This document shows positions 8,462 through 16,423 of a DNA stretch of 64,000 nt, piece by piece (the first letter of the stretch is position 1; each line of letters begins with the position of its first letter). This DNA comes from Vibrio maerlii (GTDB lineage Bacteria; Pseudomonadota; Gammaproteobacteria; Enterobacterales; Vibrionaceae): contig NZ_QRHC01000009.1 in NCBI RefSeq assembly GCF_003415655.1, forward strand, positions 1 to 64,000, read 5' to 3'. The notes under the pieces are model-generated. The model ran no database searches. It was not told where the DNA came from and was given only the letters and a program-made list of their open reading frames with translations. The position numbers were made by a program, and so were the translations under genes.

Positions 8462-9478
8462 TTAAGCTTTGATCAAAAAGGGTTTATTTGTAGTCATTAC
8501 AGACCACGCTATCCTTGCAAGCTTGTTTGCAAATACTACAACAGCAACATTGAAAGGCTTCCTTTGTTTTAGGTTTATAAGCCAACTACCAAAGTATTTT
8601 TCGGCTGATTTATCTCGCCATAAAATAGAACGTGCTGCGTGAATGAAGAGAGTCCTTAGTTCTCGGTTCCCTCGTTTTGAAATGCCCAGCATTGTGGTCT
8701 TTCCACCTGTAGAATACTGGATAGGCACCAGACCTATCCAAGCCGCAAAGTTTCTACCATTTTTAAAGTCTGTTGGATTACCTACGGATGAAAGGCATGC
8801 ACTTGCTATCACTGGACCTACACCTGGTATGGATTGTAGCTGTTCCATTTGTGGATTTTCTGCAAGTAACTTTTCGACCTTAACTTGTTGATTTTCAATT
8901 TTACGACTTAGTATCTCATAATGCTCGAGCAACTTACTGAGCTCGAAGATTATCTGAGGTGGTACATAATGACCCTCATCAGCAAGCCATTGAAACAGTC
9001 TTTTCATTGCAGCATGACCTTTAGGAAAGCTGACTCCAAATTCGAGCAATATAGAACCAATTCGATTCATGCACGCTGTTCGTTCTCGTATATAGCCATT
9101 TCTAAGTTTTCTTAATGTTGAAATGATCTGAGCCGATTCGGTTTTATGACTAGTGAATCGCATAGAAGGTCTTGATGCTGCCTCTGCGATAGCACAGGCA
9201 TCAATAAAGTCGTTCTTGTTCGTTTTCACGTAAGGCTTAACGTATTGGGGAGGGATGAGTTTCGCAGTATGTCCTAACGACTCACACTTTCTAGCTAGCC
9301 AATGTGCTCCACCACATGACTCCATTGCAATGGTTGAAGGCTCTCTGCAAGACAAGAATTCAAGTAACTTTTTACGCGATAACTTCTTTCTAAAAAGTTC
9401 ATTGCCGCTCTTGTCATGTGCAGCAATGTGGAATGTATTTTTACCTAGGTCAATACCAATGATATGAGCTGTTGACAT
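8462..9478 (-). CDS. IS110-family (IS1111 group) DEDD transposase/recombinase
   Basis: A 338-residue IS110-type recombinase. The N-terminal RuvC-like domain begins GIDLGKNTFHIA and carries an acidic motif in NKNDFIDACAIAEA (about 90-105). A coiled-coil linker spans about 165-210. The C-terminal Transposase_20 part contains the helix-hairpin-helix SIPGVGPVIA and then the region with conserved Ser/Gly (YSTGGKTTMLGISKRGN). Length is normal for the family and no frameshift is seen. These enzymes excise and insert the element using a structured RNA made from the element's own non-coding end. Confidence 0.93.
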   Translation of the reverse strand: MSTAHIIGIDLGKNTFHIAAHDKSGNELFRKKLSRKKLLEFLSCREPSTIAMESCGGAHWLARKCESLGHTAKLIPPQYVKPYVKTNKNDFIDACAIAEAASRPSMRFTSHKTESAQIISTLRKLRNGYIRERTACMNRIGSILLEFGVSFPKGHAAMKRLFQWLADEGHYVPPQIIFELSKLLEHYEILSRKIENQQVKVEKLLAENPQMEQLQSIPGVGPVIASACLSSVGNPTDFKNGRNFAAWIGLVPIQYSTGGKTTMLGISKRGNRELRTLFIHAARSILWRDKSAEKYFGSWLINLKQRKPFNVAVVVFANKLARIAWSVMTTNKPFLIKA

Positions 9479-9663
9479 GGGACACCTTTCTATTCGCGCT
9501 AAACATAGATTAAGTTTAGCTGTGAAGAGGGACGTACCATCTCATTAAACTTGTTTGCTTACATACTCTACACATTTTAGGGGCTGGCATTTTCCCTATA
9601 AAACCTAATATCAAGTTCTTGGCTGATTTACTGTAAGCGCCCCATGATCCCACGGGCGCTGCC

Positions 9664-11178
9664 TCAGTGAGAGAAGTTCCAAGGGAGAAGTGATTCGATA
9701 TCAGGTGCTGGCTTAGCCAGTTCTTGCATACACTGAACCAGGTAGTCGTACAAGATCAACCCGTTAGCCTTTGCCGTTTCGATGATGCTGTACAGCATGG
9801 CACTGGCATCCGCACCTTTTGGAGTGTCGGCAAAGAGCCAGTTTTTGCGCCCGATGACCATGGATTTTATTGCACGCTCTGCTCGGTTGTTGTCGATAGA
9901 TAAGTGGCCATCTTCAACGTGTCGAACCAGCTTAGGCCACTGACCAACGGTATACTTTATCGCTTTACCCAGTCGGCTGGACTCCACCACTTTCTGCGAG
10001 GTCAGCCATGTGTGCAGGTCATCCAGCATTGGTTGCGCGAGTTTCTGGCGCTCTGCCATTCGCTCCTCGGCGGACTTCCCTTTCAAACGAGCTTCCAGCG
10101 CATACAGCTTCTGGATTTTTGCCAGTACCACATCAGCTTTGCCCGTTTTTCCTTTCCCTTGTAGCTTTTTAGCATCCATGAACTTACGGCGAGCATGAGC
10201 CAGGCAACCAAGGTGTTCCACCTTCGTTAACCCATCATAAGCTTTATAGCCATCCGTTTGTAGATAGCCGCCGAACTCACCAAGGAAGCCCTCGGGGCAG
10301 GCCCTCGTACGGCTATTTTGATAATCGAACAAGGCGATATTTTTGACACCATCCAGCGTAGCTTCGGGAGAGTCTGCACCAGAGCTGTAAACCCACATGT
10401 AGCACTTCTTTTCTTCCTTAAGCACATTGAGCGGTGTTTCATCTGCCTGGATGACCACTTGCTCAAGCAGGTGTTTGTGAAGAGCCTGATACAGAGGAGT
10501 GAAGTGTTCGCTGACCTGCACCACCCAGCGGGCCATAGTGGTTCTGGAGAGTTCGATTCCAGATTGCTTAAACAGACTTTCCTGGCGATAGAGCGGTAGG
10601 GCGTACTGGTATTTGCCCAGGATGATGTTACTCAAGAGGCTTTCAGTGGCGAAGCTCTTAGGGAGCAGACTAACAGGCGCAGGCTTTTGGCTAATGCTGA
10701 CTTTATCCGCTTCCTTTTCACACTGGCGGCAGCTGTACTTAGGACGGACATATTCCAGAACCTTCAGCACTGCTGGAGTAAACTCTAGCTTCTCACAGCT
10801 ATCTTCGCCGATCTTGTGCAACGAATGCTGGCAGCATGAGCAGACATTTTCATCGTCAGCTAAATCCAGAACGATACGTTCACGCGGCAAGTCTTTAGGA
10901 AGCGGTTTGCGTTTACCCCGAACCTTTTTGGTGGTTGTAGTCGTAACGATTTCTTCTTCATCGGAAGCGGTATCAACTTCGTACTCTGCCTCATTGAACA
11001 GATCGCCCTGCGCTTCATCGTAAGGCTTGAGTGCCTCAGAGCGTTTAGAGAACTGGCGGTCGATAGCCAGTTTGAACTGTTCAAGCAGTGATACCTTTTC
11101 AGCCATTAGGGCTTTCACCATAGCTTGAAGCTCGGCAACACCTTGGCTGTCAGGGTTGATATCAGGCGTCTTTTTCAT
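9664..11178 (-). CDS. tnpC: IS66 transposase TnpC
   Basis: A 504-residue IS66 DDE transposase. An N-terminal coiled coil and an acidic linker (to about residue 95) lead to a zinc-finger-like segment (CSCCQHSL and, further on, CRQC). The catalytic core has Asp in QADETPL, Asp in LQTDGYKAYD, and Glu in the NNRAERAIK signature. The C-terminus ends in the conserved LLPWNFSH tail. It is last of three genes, about 60 bases after tnpB. No disruption is visible. Confidence 0.95.
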   Translation of the reverse strand: MKKTPDINPDSQGVAELQAMVKALMAEKVSLLEQFKLAIDRQFSKRSEALKPYDEAQGDLFNEAEYEVDTASDEEEIVTTTTTKKVRGKRKPLPKDLPRERIVLDLADDENVCSCCQHSLHKIGEDSCEKLEFTPAVLKVLEYVRPKYSCRQCEKEADKVSISQKPAPVSLLPKSFATESLLSNIILGKYQYALPLYRQESLFKQSGIELSRTTMARWVVQVSEHFTPLYQALHKHLLEQVVIQADETPLNVLKEEKKCYMWVYSSGADSPEATLDGVKNIALFDYQNSRTRACPEGFLGEFGGYLQTDGYKAYDGLTKVEHLGCLAHARRKFMDAKKLQGKGKTGKADVVLAKIQKLYALEARLKGKSAEERMAERQKLAQPMLDDLHTWLTSQKVVESSRLGKAIKYTVGQWPKLVRHVEDGHLSIDNNRAERAIKSMVIGRKNWLFADTPKGADASAMLYSIIETAKANGLILYDYLVQCMQELAKPAPDIESLLPWNFSH

Positions 11179-11237
11179 GGTATCTATTATACTAAGAATG
11201 CGGTTGAGACACCTGATACATCTGACTTTTATAGCGA

Positions 11238-11591
11238 TTAACTCATTGTATAATCGTGTATTTCAACAGGCTTATGGCCGATAATCGTAAAGCCAGCCAG
11301 AAGTCTGTCCAGCTCGAACTGGCTTAGCGTAAACACCTGTTTTTTCTCTTGGGAAGGCCACTTGAACTTCGCTTTTTCCAGACGCTTATACCAGAGTGCG
11401 AAGCCTGTTTTATCCCAGTAAAGCACCTTCATTTTATCTCGCTGCTTGTTGGTAAATAGGAACAGCGCTCCTGAATCCAGGGAGAGATTAGTTTCGGATT
11501 CAACCAATGCTGCCAGCCCGTTGATGGACTTTCTGAAGTCAACGAACTCTCGATATAGGTAGATAGCTGGTGCGTCAGTTATCCCCCTCAT
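11238..11591 (-). CDS. tnpB: IS66 accessory protein TnpB
   Basis: A 117-residue IS66 orf2 (TnpB) protein. The family signatures YREFVDFRKSINGLAALV, LFLFTNKQRDKMKVLYWD and LWYKRLEKAKFKWP are all present, so it is full length. It overlaps tnpA by 4 bases (ATGA), the usual arrangement for translational coupling. It is needed for IS66 transposition along with TnpA, but its biochemical role is not clear. This TnpB is unrelated to the RNA-guided nuclease of the same name. Confidence 0.95.
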   Translation of the reverse strand: MRGITDAPAIYLYREFVDFRKSINGLAALVESETNLSLDSGALFLFTNKQRDKMKVLYWDKTGFALWYKRLEKAKFKWPSQEKKQVFTLSQFELDRLLAGFTIIGHKPVEIHDYTMS

Positions 11592-11914
11592 GATGACAAT
11601 GCCCTTATAAGTTCTGCTAGATAATCGGCTGGTGTACCTTGGGGGATGCTCAGTTCAACATCATTAATACAGAGCATCATATTTTCTGTAGAGGAACTGG
11701 TTACCTGGTAGTGAGTGGTTTTCTCAACAACTTCTGCACGGACAAATCCGCTCGTAGAGTTACCTCTGGTAAGCTCCAGTGAACGTCGTTTAGAAAAGAA
11801 GGTTGAAGGGCTGAGCTGATTCTGTCGGCAGAACTCCCTTTGGTTTAAGGAACTGTTTTCGTACTGCTGAAATATCTCCAGCCATTCCTGGTCGCTACGT
11901 CGTCGGTGAGCCAT
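11588..11914 (-). CDS. tnpA: IS66 accessory protein TnpA (helix-turn-helix)
   Basis: A 108-residue IS66 orf1 protein. The N-terminal part (RRSDQEWLEIFQQYENSS, then LNQREFCRQNQLSPSTFFSKR) is a helix-turn-helix of the type seen in IS66 and IS3 accessory proteins. It is the first gene of the element, 82 bases inside the right end, and overlaps tnpB by 4 bases. The promoter for the three genes is expected in 11915-11996. Confidence 0.92.
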   Translation of the reverse strand: MAHRRRSDQEWLEIFQQYENSSLNQREFCRQNQLSPSTFFSKRRSLELTRGNSTSGFVRAEVVEKTTHYQVTSSSTENMMLCINDVELSIPQGTPADYLAELIRALSS

Positions 11915-12026
11915 GATTTTATCTCTTTGTGTCGTGGAGATAAGATCATAAAACTGCTGTCAGTTTAATTGAATGTGTGGTTGATGACGCGCTTACGAAA
12001 TATCCAACTAAAACTACCGAAAATAG

Positions 12027-12050
12027 AGACAGCCATACTCAAAGCTGTCT
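12027..12050 (-). terminator. Probable terminator after the DUF4345-like gene
   Basis: The arms agacagc (12027-12033) and gctgtct (12044-12050) pair perfectly with a 10-base loop. On the minus strand the stem is followed by CTATTTT. It lies just downstream of the gene ending at 12078 and just outside the IS66 right end. Confidence 0.5.
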
Positions 12051-12077
12051 TTATATCCATTGCCCAAAGGAAATTCC

Positions 12078-12458
12078 TCAATAGAACCCGCCATTTTTCA
12101 TGTGACTGAACAATAATACGCCTGCAATCACTAACTCTAAAACTAAAGGAGGGACGACTGCTTTATCGAACCCATCAAAAATCAGCCCCACTACTCGACC
12201 AATAGCTACAGCAATAAGTAACACTGCAACGAAGAAGTAGCCTTCCGTATCACCCGAGGTTAACCCAAGCGCCAGAATAGTAACGCTGGCTAAAAATAAA
12301 CCACCCATTACTGAGCGAATCGTATTTAACCCAGCTTTGCCTATAGGCTCTACCGAGAAATTATTGACCATCTTTTGAGGTGCAAACATTGACATGATGC
12401 CAAGACCACTGAGCATTAGCGTCGCCACCCCAACCAGAATTTGTAATGTGATATCCAT
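12078..12458 (-). CDS. Small four-helix membrane protein (DUF4345-like)
   Basis: A 126-residue hydrophobic protein with four predicted membrane helices, starting at LQILVGVATLMLSGLGIMSMF. After the first helix comes a short amphipathic stretch (APQKMVNNFSVEPIG) and then RSVMGGLFLA, a pattern seen in DUF4345-type proteins. The function of the family is unknown. The start is preceded by a good ribosome site (gagaacc context, aaaggag upstream). It follows the SDR gene on the same strand by 29 bases and is probably in one transcript with it. Confidence 0.65.
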   Translation of the reverse strand: MDITLQILVGVATLMLSGLGIMSMFAPQKMVNNFSVEPIGKAGLNTIRSVMGGLFLASVTILALGLTSGDTEGYFFVAVLLIAVAIGRVVGLIFDGFDKAVVPPLVLELVIAGVLLFSHMKNGGFY

Positions 12459-12487
12459 AATGGTTCTCCTTTGTTTTAAACCTTAAG

Positions 12488-13405
12488 TTACGAGAATTGT
12501 TGAATTGCCTGACGAGCATTATCTTGCGCAGCCGTATCGCCAAACAGAGGATCAATGGTAAGTTGATCTACGACTGGGCCAGTAGGTGATCCAGTGCGGC
12601 TTGCGTAAAAATGGCCACTCTCAAATCTTGGGTCGAACAGACCATCAAGATAACGTTTTGCACCTTTTTCAACGCTATGCATCATGCCGATCATTGGCAT
12701 AAAAAGACCTCCTATATATTTAAAGAACAGTTTTTTGAGGAAAGGTAAGTCGTCCATGCCGTTAGTGCCTGTTGTTCCGCCAGGGCTCATAGTTACAAAT
12801 CGAAGATGTGGATGCTGCCTAGACATAGATGCCATCCATAGCGTACCCGCCAGTTTTATGGTGCCGTATACATCGAGAGGATCTGCGTTCGAGCCAAACT
12901 TGCTACCATTGGCGATCGAAGCAAACTCATCAATAGAAGTGGAGTTTAGCTCAGGTTTAAACACACCCATCTTGGGTATTCCTCTCGCCGTTTCTGAGCC
13001 TGCGTAAAGAATAGTTGAGGTGACAAGTTGACGTTTGATTAGCTCTTCCACAAGCACCACGTGCCCCAACACATTCGAAGCAAATATGTTAGTTACACCA
13101 TCATCCGTTAGTTTGTGCGGTGTTTGTCCTCCAGTACCACCCGCATTCAAAACCACAGCATCAATCGGTGACTTAAGCTTTGCTGCAGCGTTACGCACGG
13201 AAGTCGAGTCAGAAGCATCAAGTATTAATATCTCAAAGATATCTCGCCCAGTTGCTTCGACTAGTTTGCTCTTTGCGTCATTTGCTTTTGCCAAGTTTCG
13301 GCAACCAAGATAAATCTTATTAATACCTTCATGCAGTGCCAACTGACGAGCAGCTTCAAGTCCGATTCCAGCATTTGCACCCGTAATCAAAACCGTTTTG
13401 ATCAT
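12488..13405 (-). CDS. Short-chain dehydrogenase/reductase
   Basis: A 305-residue classical-type SDR. The nucleotide-binding glycine motif is TGANAGIGLEAARQLA near the N-terminus, LNAGGTGG is the NAG-type motif, and YGTIK is the YxxxK active-site pair. NADP or NAD preference and substrate are not evident; overall it resembles the WWOX/protochlorophyllide-reductase-like group. I start at the ATG at 13405, 6 bases after aaagag; in-frame ATGs at 13411 and 13423 are alternatives. It is divergent from a LysR gene, which is its likely regulator, and is followed by the DUF4345-like gene. Confidence 0.82.
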   Translation of the reverse strand: MIKTVLITGANAGIGLEAARQLALHEGINKIYLGCRNLAKANDAKSKLVEATGRDIFEILILDASDSTSVRNAAAKLKSPIDAVVLNAGGTGGQTPHKLTDDGVTNIFASNVLGHVVLVEELIKRQLVTSTILYAGSETARGIPKMGVFKPELNSTSIDEFASIANGSKFGSNADPLDVYGTIKLAGTLWMASMSRQHPHLRFVTMSPGGTTGTNGMDDLPFLKKLFFKYIGGLFMPMIGMMHSVEKGAKRYLDGLFDPRFESGHFYASRTGSPTGPVVDQLTIDPLFGDTAAQDNARQAIQQFS

Positions 13406-13524
13406 ATCCATCTCTTTCCCCATTAGTGTGATTGTTGATATGAGCTAAGTTAGCATGATTGAAAAATGGACTGTATATAGGTAAAAATGGACACACTGTT
13501 TCAAAAATGAATCACGGTAATAAA

Positions 13525-14457
13525 ATGCTAAACAATGAGAGTTACGCCTTCAATTGGGATGATCTGAAGTTTTTTCTTGCTGTTGTCCGAGCCGGAACAT
13601 TGCGAGGGGGGGCCGAAAGCATCCATGTCAATCATACAACGCTGACTCGTCGGCTCTCGATCATGGAAGAGAGAATAGGCAGCCGCCTTTTTGATCGCTC
13701 CAAACAAGGGCTCGTACTCACTCAGATCGGTGAAGAACTTCTTCCCTATGCAGAGCGGGTGGAAGAGGAGATGACATCTGCTTCACGCATGATTATTGGC
13801 AGAGATGCGGATCCAGTAGGTACCGTCTATGTATCTATGCCTCATGGTCTAGCAATGACTTCTATTATGGATGACCTAGCGTTATTTTCTGAGCGCTACC
13901 CTGATATCACGCTTAATCTGCAGTTCGGCAACGATATTGCCAATCTTAGTCGTCGTGAAGCTGATGTATCCATACGCGTGGCAAATGACGTTTATGATGA
14001 TGCGGTCGGACGTAGGCTCGTTCAGATGTCTCAAGCAGCATATTGCACTAGAGAATATGCAGAGCGAATAAAAGACAATGGTGGAGAAGGGCTTAGCTTT
14101 ATTGGCTGGCATGAGCCCGAAGAAGATATTACTGCTAAGTGGCTAAAAGAGAGTTTCTACCCTAAAGCGACACTTAAACATCGTGTTTCAGAGCTTGTGC
14201 CCTTAATTTCACTCGCTGCTTCTGGGCTTGGAATGGCATATCTGGCGTGTAACCTTGGCGATAGGCACTCAAACCTTGTTCGAGCCCCTTTTCAAAAACC
14301 CATACCGTATAGAAGTATTTGGTTATTGCTCCATCGCGACTTACGTCGCACAGCAAGAATACGCTGCTTTGTTGACTTTCTTGCCGAACAGATCCAATCA
14401 CGAGAAAATGAGTTTTGGGTTACCGGGACAGTTCCAATTGCCGAACATGTTTCTTAA
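13525..14457 (+). CDS. LysR-family regulator, divergent from SDR gene
   Basis: About 310 residues. The helix-turn-helix region reads WDDLKFFLAVVRAGTLRGGAE, then NHTTLTRRLSIMEERIG, followed by an effector domain (VYVSMPHGLAMTSI onward). The frame is open back to 13459, with in-frame ATGs at 13507 and 13525; the last fits LysR spacing best, but no strong ribosome site decides. The 119-base spacer shared with the SDR gene should contain both promoters. LysR proteins usually control the divergent gene, so this one probably regulates the SDR/DUF4345 pair. Confidence 0.82.
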   Translation: MLNNESYAFNWDDLKFFLAVVRAGTLRGGAESIHVNHTTLTRRLSIMEERIGSRLFDRSKQGLVLTQIGEELLPYAERVEEEMTSASRMIIGRDADPVGTVYVSMPHGLAMTSIMDDLALFSERYPDITLNLQFGNDIANLSRREADVSIRVANDVYDDAVGRRLVQMSQAAYCTREYAERIKDNGGEGLSFIGWHEPEEDITAKWLKESFYPKATLKHRVSELVPLISLAASGLGMAYLACNLGDRHSNLVRAPFQKPIPYRSIWLLLHRDLRRTARIRCFVDFLAEQIQSRENEFWVTGTVPIAEHVS

Positions 14458-14571
14458 TTTGCAAGGTTAGCTCAGTTCGATTTAGATTTTTTGTGGAGGT
14501 AACATGTATCGTCTCAGAAGATTTTGCGCTGAGGGGCCGATCGTCGTAACGCAAATTTGCCCCATTCCTTG

Positions 14572-15428
14572 TTATACATCCCCCCAAAGAACACCTAAAC
14601 AACGTTTTCCTGCAATCTTGTCATCAAACACGATTTTACCTTTTTGGTTTGCAATGCCTTGGCAAACGTGTAGCGGAAGTAAATGTTCTTCACGAGGGTG
14701 ACAATACCGTGCGGCAGGTGCATTTTCCCATTCAATTAGCCGTTGGAGGCGCTCCTCTTCATTCATTTCGCAAGTGCAAACCTCAGTAAGCCACTCTTGA
14801 AACGCTTCGTTATCAGGATCGGATTTATGTAAATCATCCCAATTTTGTGAACGTAAATTGTGGAACGTAAACCCTGAACCAATGACCAGAATATTGTGCT
14901 GCATTAAACTGCGAAGTGCTTTGCCCATTTCAATATGTGACTTTGCATTCATAGAGTTTAGTAATGACAGCTGAACAATTGGGATATCTGCCTGCGGAAA
15001 TGCAAGCTTTAATGGCACAAAAACACCGTGGTCCCAGCCTCTTTTAATTTCACTTTTTGAGTTAATCCCATATTGTTTGAAAAGATCTAAGATCATGTCA
15101 GCAATAACTGGATTCCCCGGTGCTGGGTAGGTGTATTGATATGTCTCATCAGGAAATCCGGTATAGTCAAATAGCAAATTGGGGGTAAAGCCAGCATTTA
15201 CAGTAGGTTGGCTTGCTTCCCAATGTGCACTAATGATTACTATTGCATCTGGCTTGCTTCCCAATGTGCACTAATGATTACTATTGCATCTGGCTTAGGG
15301 AGTAATGTGGATAAATTCTTGGTAAAAGCTATCATCGCTTCATGACCCATTCCGCCAATGAGGGGGAAAGGGCCCCCTCCATGAGAAAGGAACAGTGCGT
15401 GTCCTTTATTGGTTGTTTTTGTAGACAT
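14572..15428 (-). pseudogene. Extradiol (LigB/DODA-type) dioxygenase, frameshifted by tandem duplication
   Basis: The gene starts at 15428 (MSTKTTNKGHALFLSHGGGP) after a good ribosome site (gagaaaag) and encodes a class III extradiol ring-cleavage dioxygenase similar to YgiD. The coding sequence contains a 41-base tandem duplication (15210-15291) that shifts the frame. The first part stops at 15240, and the rest continues in another frame to 14572. Removing one repeat copy restores one 271-residue frame (816 bases) reading IISAHWEASQPTVNAGF without a break. The metal-binding His residues (SHGGG, SAHWEA, WDHGVFVPL) are all still encoded. The lesion looks recent, or is an assembly artefact. Confidence 0.88.
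15210..15291. repeat. Perfect 41-bp tandem duplication
   Basis: Two identical copies of a 41-base unit that begins ggcttgcttcccaatgtgca and ends ttgcatct, at 15210-15250 and 15251-15291. The next five bases (ggctt) repeat the start of the unit once more. Because 41 is not a multiple of 3, the duplication breaks the dioxygenase frame. Confidence 0.98.
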
Positions 15429-15442
15429 ATTCTTTTCTCCTG

Positions 15443-16306
15443 TTAGGCCGGCTGCCTAGAAAAACACAGCTTGTCCAATAAGGTGGTTACTTGTTTTTGT
15501 ATTTGATCGTCATCAGCTAGTTTGTGCTCTTTCTTTACCTTTCCTTCACTGATAAATACACCTGATTGCTTCGATGAAATTGCTGATTTGACACCGTTCA
15601 TTAGCTTGTTTGTTTGCTTGTTCACATCTTTGGTCATCAGAGGCATCAGGACTTTAAACAGCCAAGGCACACCAACCATGTTTTCTGTCATTTGTGTTTT
15701 AGTTGGGCCAGGATCTACAGCAAATATCGAAATACCTTGGGTGGCTAGTTCATCTTTCAGCGCTCTATTAAAAACATTAACCACCAGTTTTGCCGCCGCA
15801 TAGGTTTTACCCATACCTTCAATTTTTTCAGGTGTTGCGATGTTAGAAATATCCAAACCTTTAATGCTGCTAATCATGCTCGTAGAGAAATTAACAACGT
15901 GGCTACCACCTGTTAAATTTGCCCCCTTAGCTAACCGAACGGTTAAAGATTTAGTAAGCAAATATGGCGCAAGCGTATTTACAGCAAGCTGTGACTCAAC
16001 GCCTTGTACACTATGGGTAAGGTTATTCGTCATGTAACCCGCAATATTATAGAGTGCATGAATCTCGTCATATTCACTCTTGATTTTTTCTGCCGCAGCC
16101 TGGACCGAATTGAGGTCCATAAAATCAGCCTGATACGCATGAAATTCAAGATTTGAGTATGTTTTTGATAGCTCTTGAACTTGAGCATCAGCTTTGCTTT
16201 TTGAGCGATTGATAAGAAGAAGATTCCAATTATCGTCCGCTAGGCGCTTCGCTACTTGTGCACCAATTCCACCTGTCGATCCCGTAACTACAGCATATTT
16301 TTTCAC
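15443..16306 (-). CDS. Short-chain dehydrogenase/reductase
   Basis: A 287-residue SDR. The cofactor motif TGSTGGIGAQVAKRLADD is at the N-terminus, NIAGYMTN stands in for the usual NAG motif, a Ser-containing strand (NFSTSMIS) precedes the active site, and YAAAK is the YxxxK pair. A mobile, basic C-terminal tail (GKVKKEHKLADDDQIQKQ) follows. The substrate is unknown. It lies 14 bases upstream of the broken dioxygenase gene on the same strand and is probably cotranscribed with it, and is divergent from a LysR gene. The context suggests a small pathway on an aromatic or carbonyl compound, but this is inference. Confidence 0.85.
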   Translation of the reverse strand: MKKYAVVTGSTGGIGAQVAKRLADDNWNLLLINRSKSKADAQVQELSKTYSNLEFHAYQADFMDLNSVQAAAEKIKSEYDEIHALYNIAGYMTNNLTHSVQGVESQLAVNTLAPYLLTKSLTVRLAKGANLTGGSHVVNFSTSMISSIKGLDISNIATPEKIEGMGKTYAAAKLVVNVFNRALKDELATQGISIFAVDPGPTKTQMTENMVGVPWLFKVLMPLMTKDVNKQTNKLMNGVKSAISSKQSGVFISEGKVKKEHKLADDDQIQKQVTTLLDKLCFSRQPA

Positions 16307-16423
16307 TTTTAATTCCTTTCAAACTTTTTGTTGATGAAGCAATTATCCACGCAGTAGTTATTTACGACAATGAGCGAATAATGTAGGTTAGTGTGCGAAT
16401 TTGCGACAAAATAGGTGAGAGAC

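Larger units (their letters stand above)
8239..9540 (-). mobile_element. IS110-family element, IS1111 group
   Basis: The element is delimited by 12-base perfect inverted repeats: atggtacgtccc (8239-8250) and gggacgtaccat (9529-9540). Subterminal inverted repeats of this kind are the mark of the IS1111 group; classic IS110 members lack them. The true ends probably lie a few bases outside the repeats, and no target duplication is expected. Inside are one DEDD transposase gene on the minus strand and about 210 bases of non-coding DNA downstream of it (8251-8461), against only 50 upstream. That asymmetry is what the IS1111 group, with its guide RNA in the 3' region, should show. The gene looks intact, so the copy may be active. 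Confidence 0.85.
9633..11996 (-). mobile_element. Complete IS66-family insertion sequence
   Basis: Both ends begin with gtaagcgc, typical of IS66 elements: left end at 9633, right end (on the minus strand) at 11996. The imperfect terminal repeats match at about 14 of the first 18 positions. The element carries tnpA, tnpB and tnpC on the minus strand, all full length. The 8-base flanks gatttact (9625-9632) and gaaatatc (11997-12004) are not the same, so the expected 8-bp target duplication is missing. That suggests a rearrangement after insertion, perhaps linked to the IS1111 element 92 bases away. Confidence 0.88.

Noticed and set aside
12361..12555. Small minus-strand frame bridging the SDR and DUF4345-like genes
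   Set aside because: It overlaps two well-supported genes in another frame and has no protein-like features.
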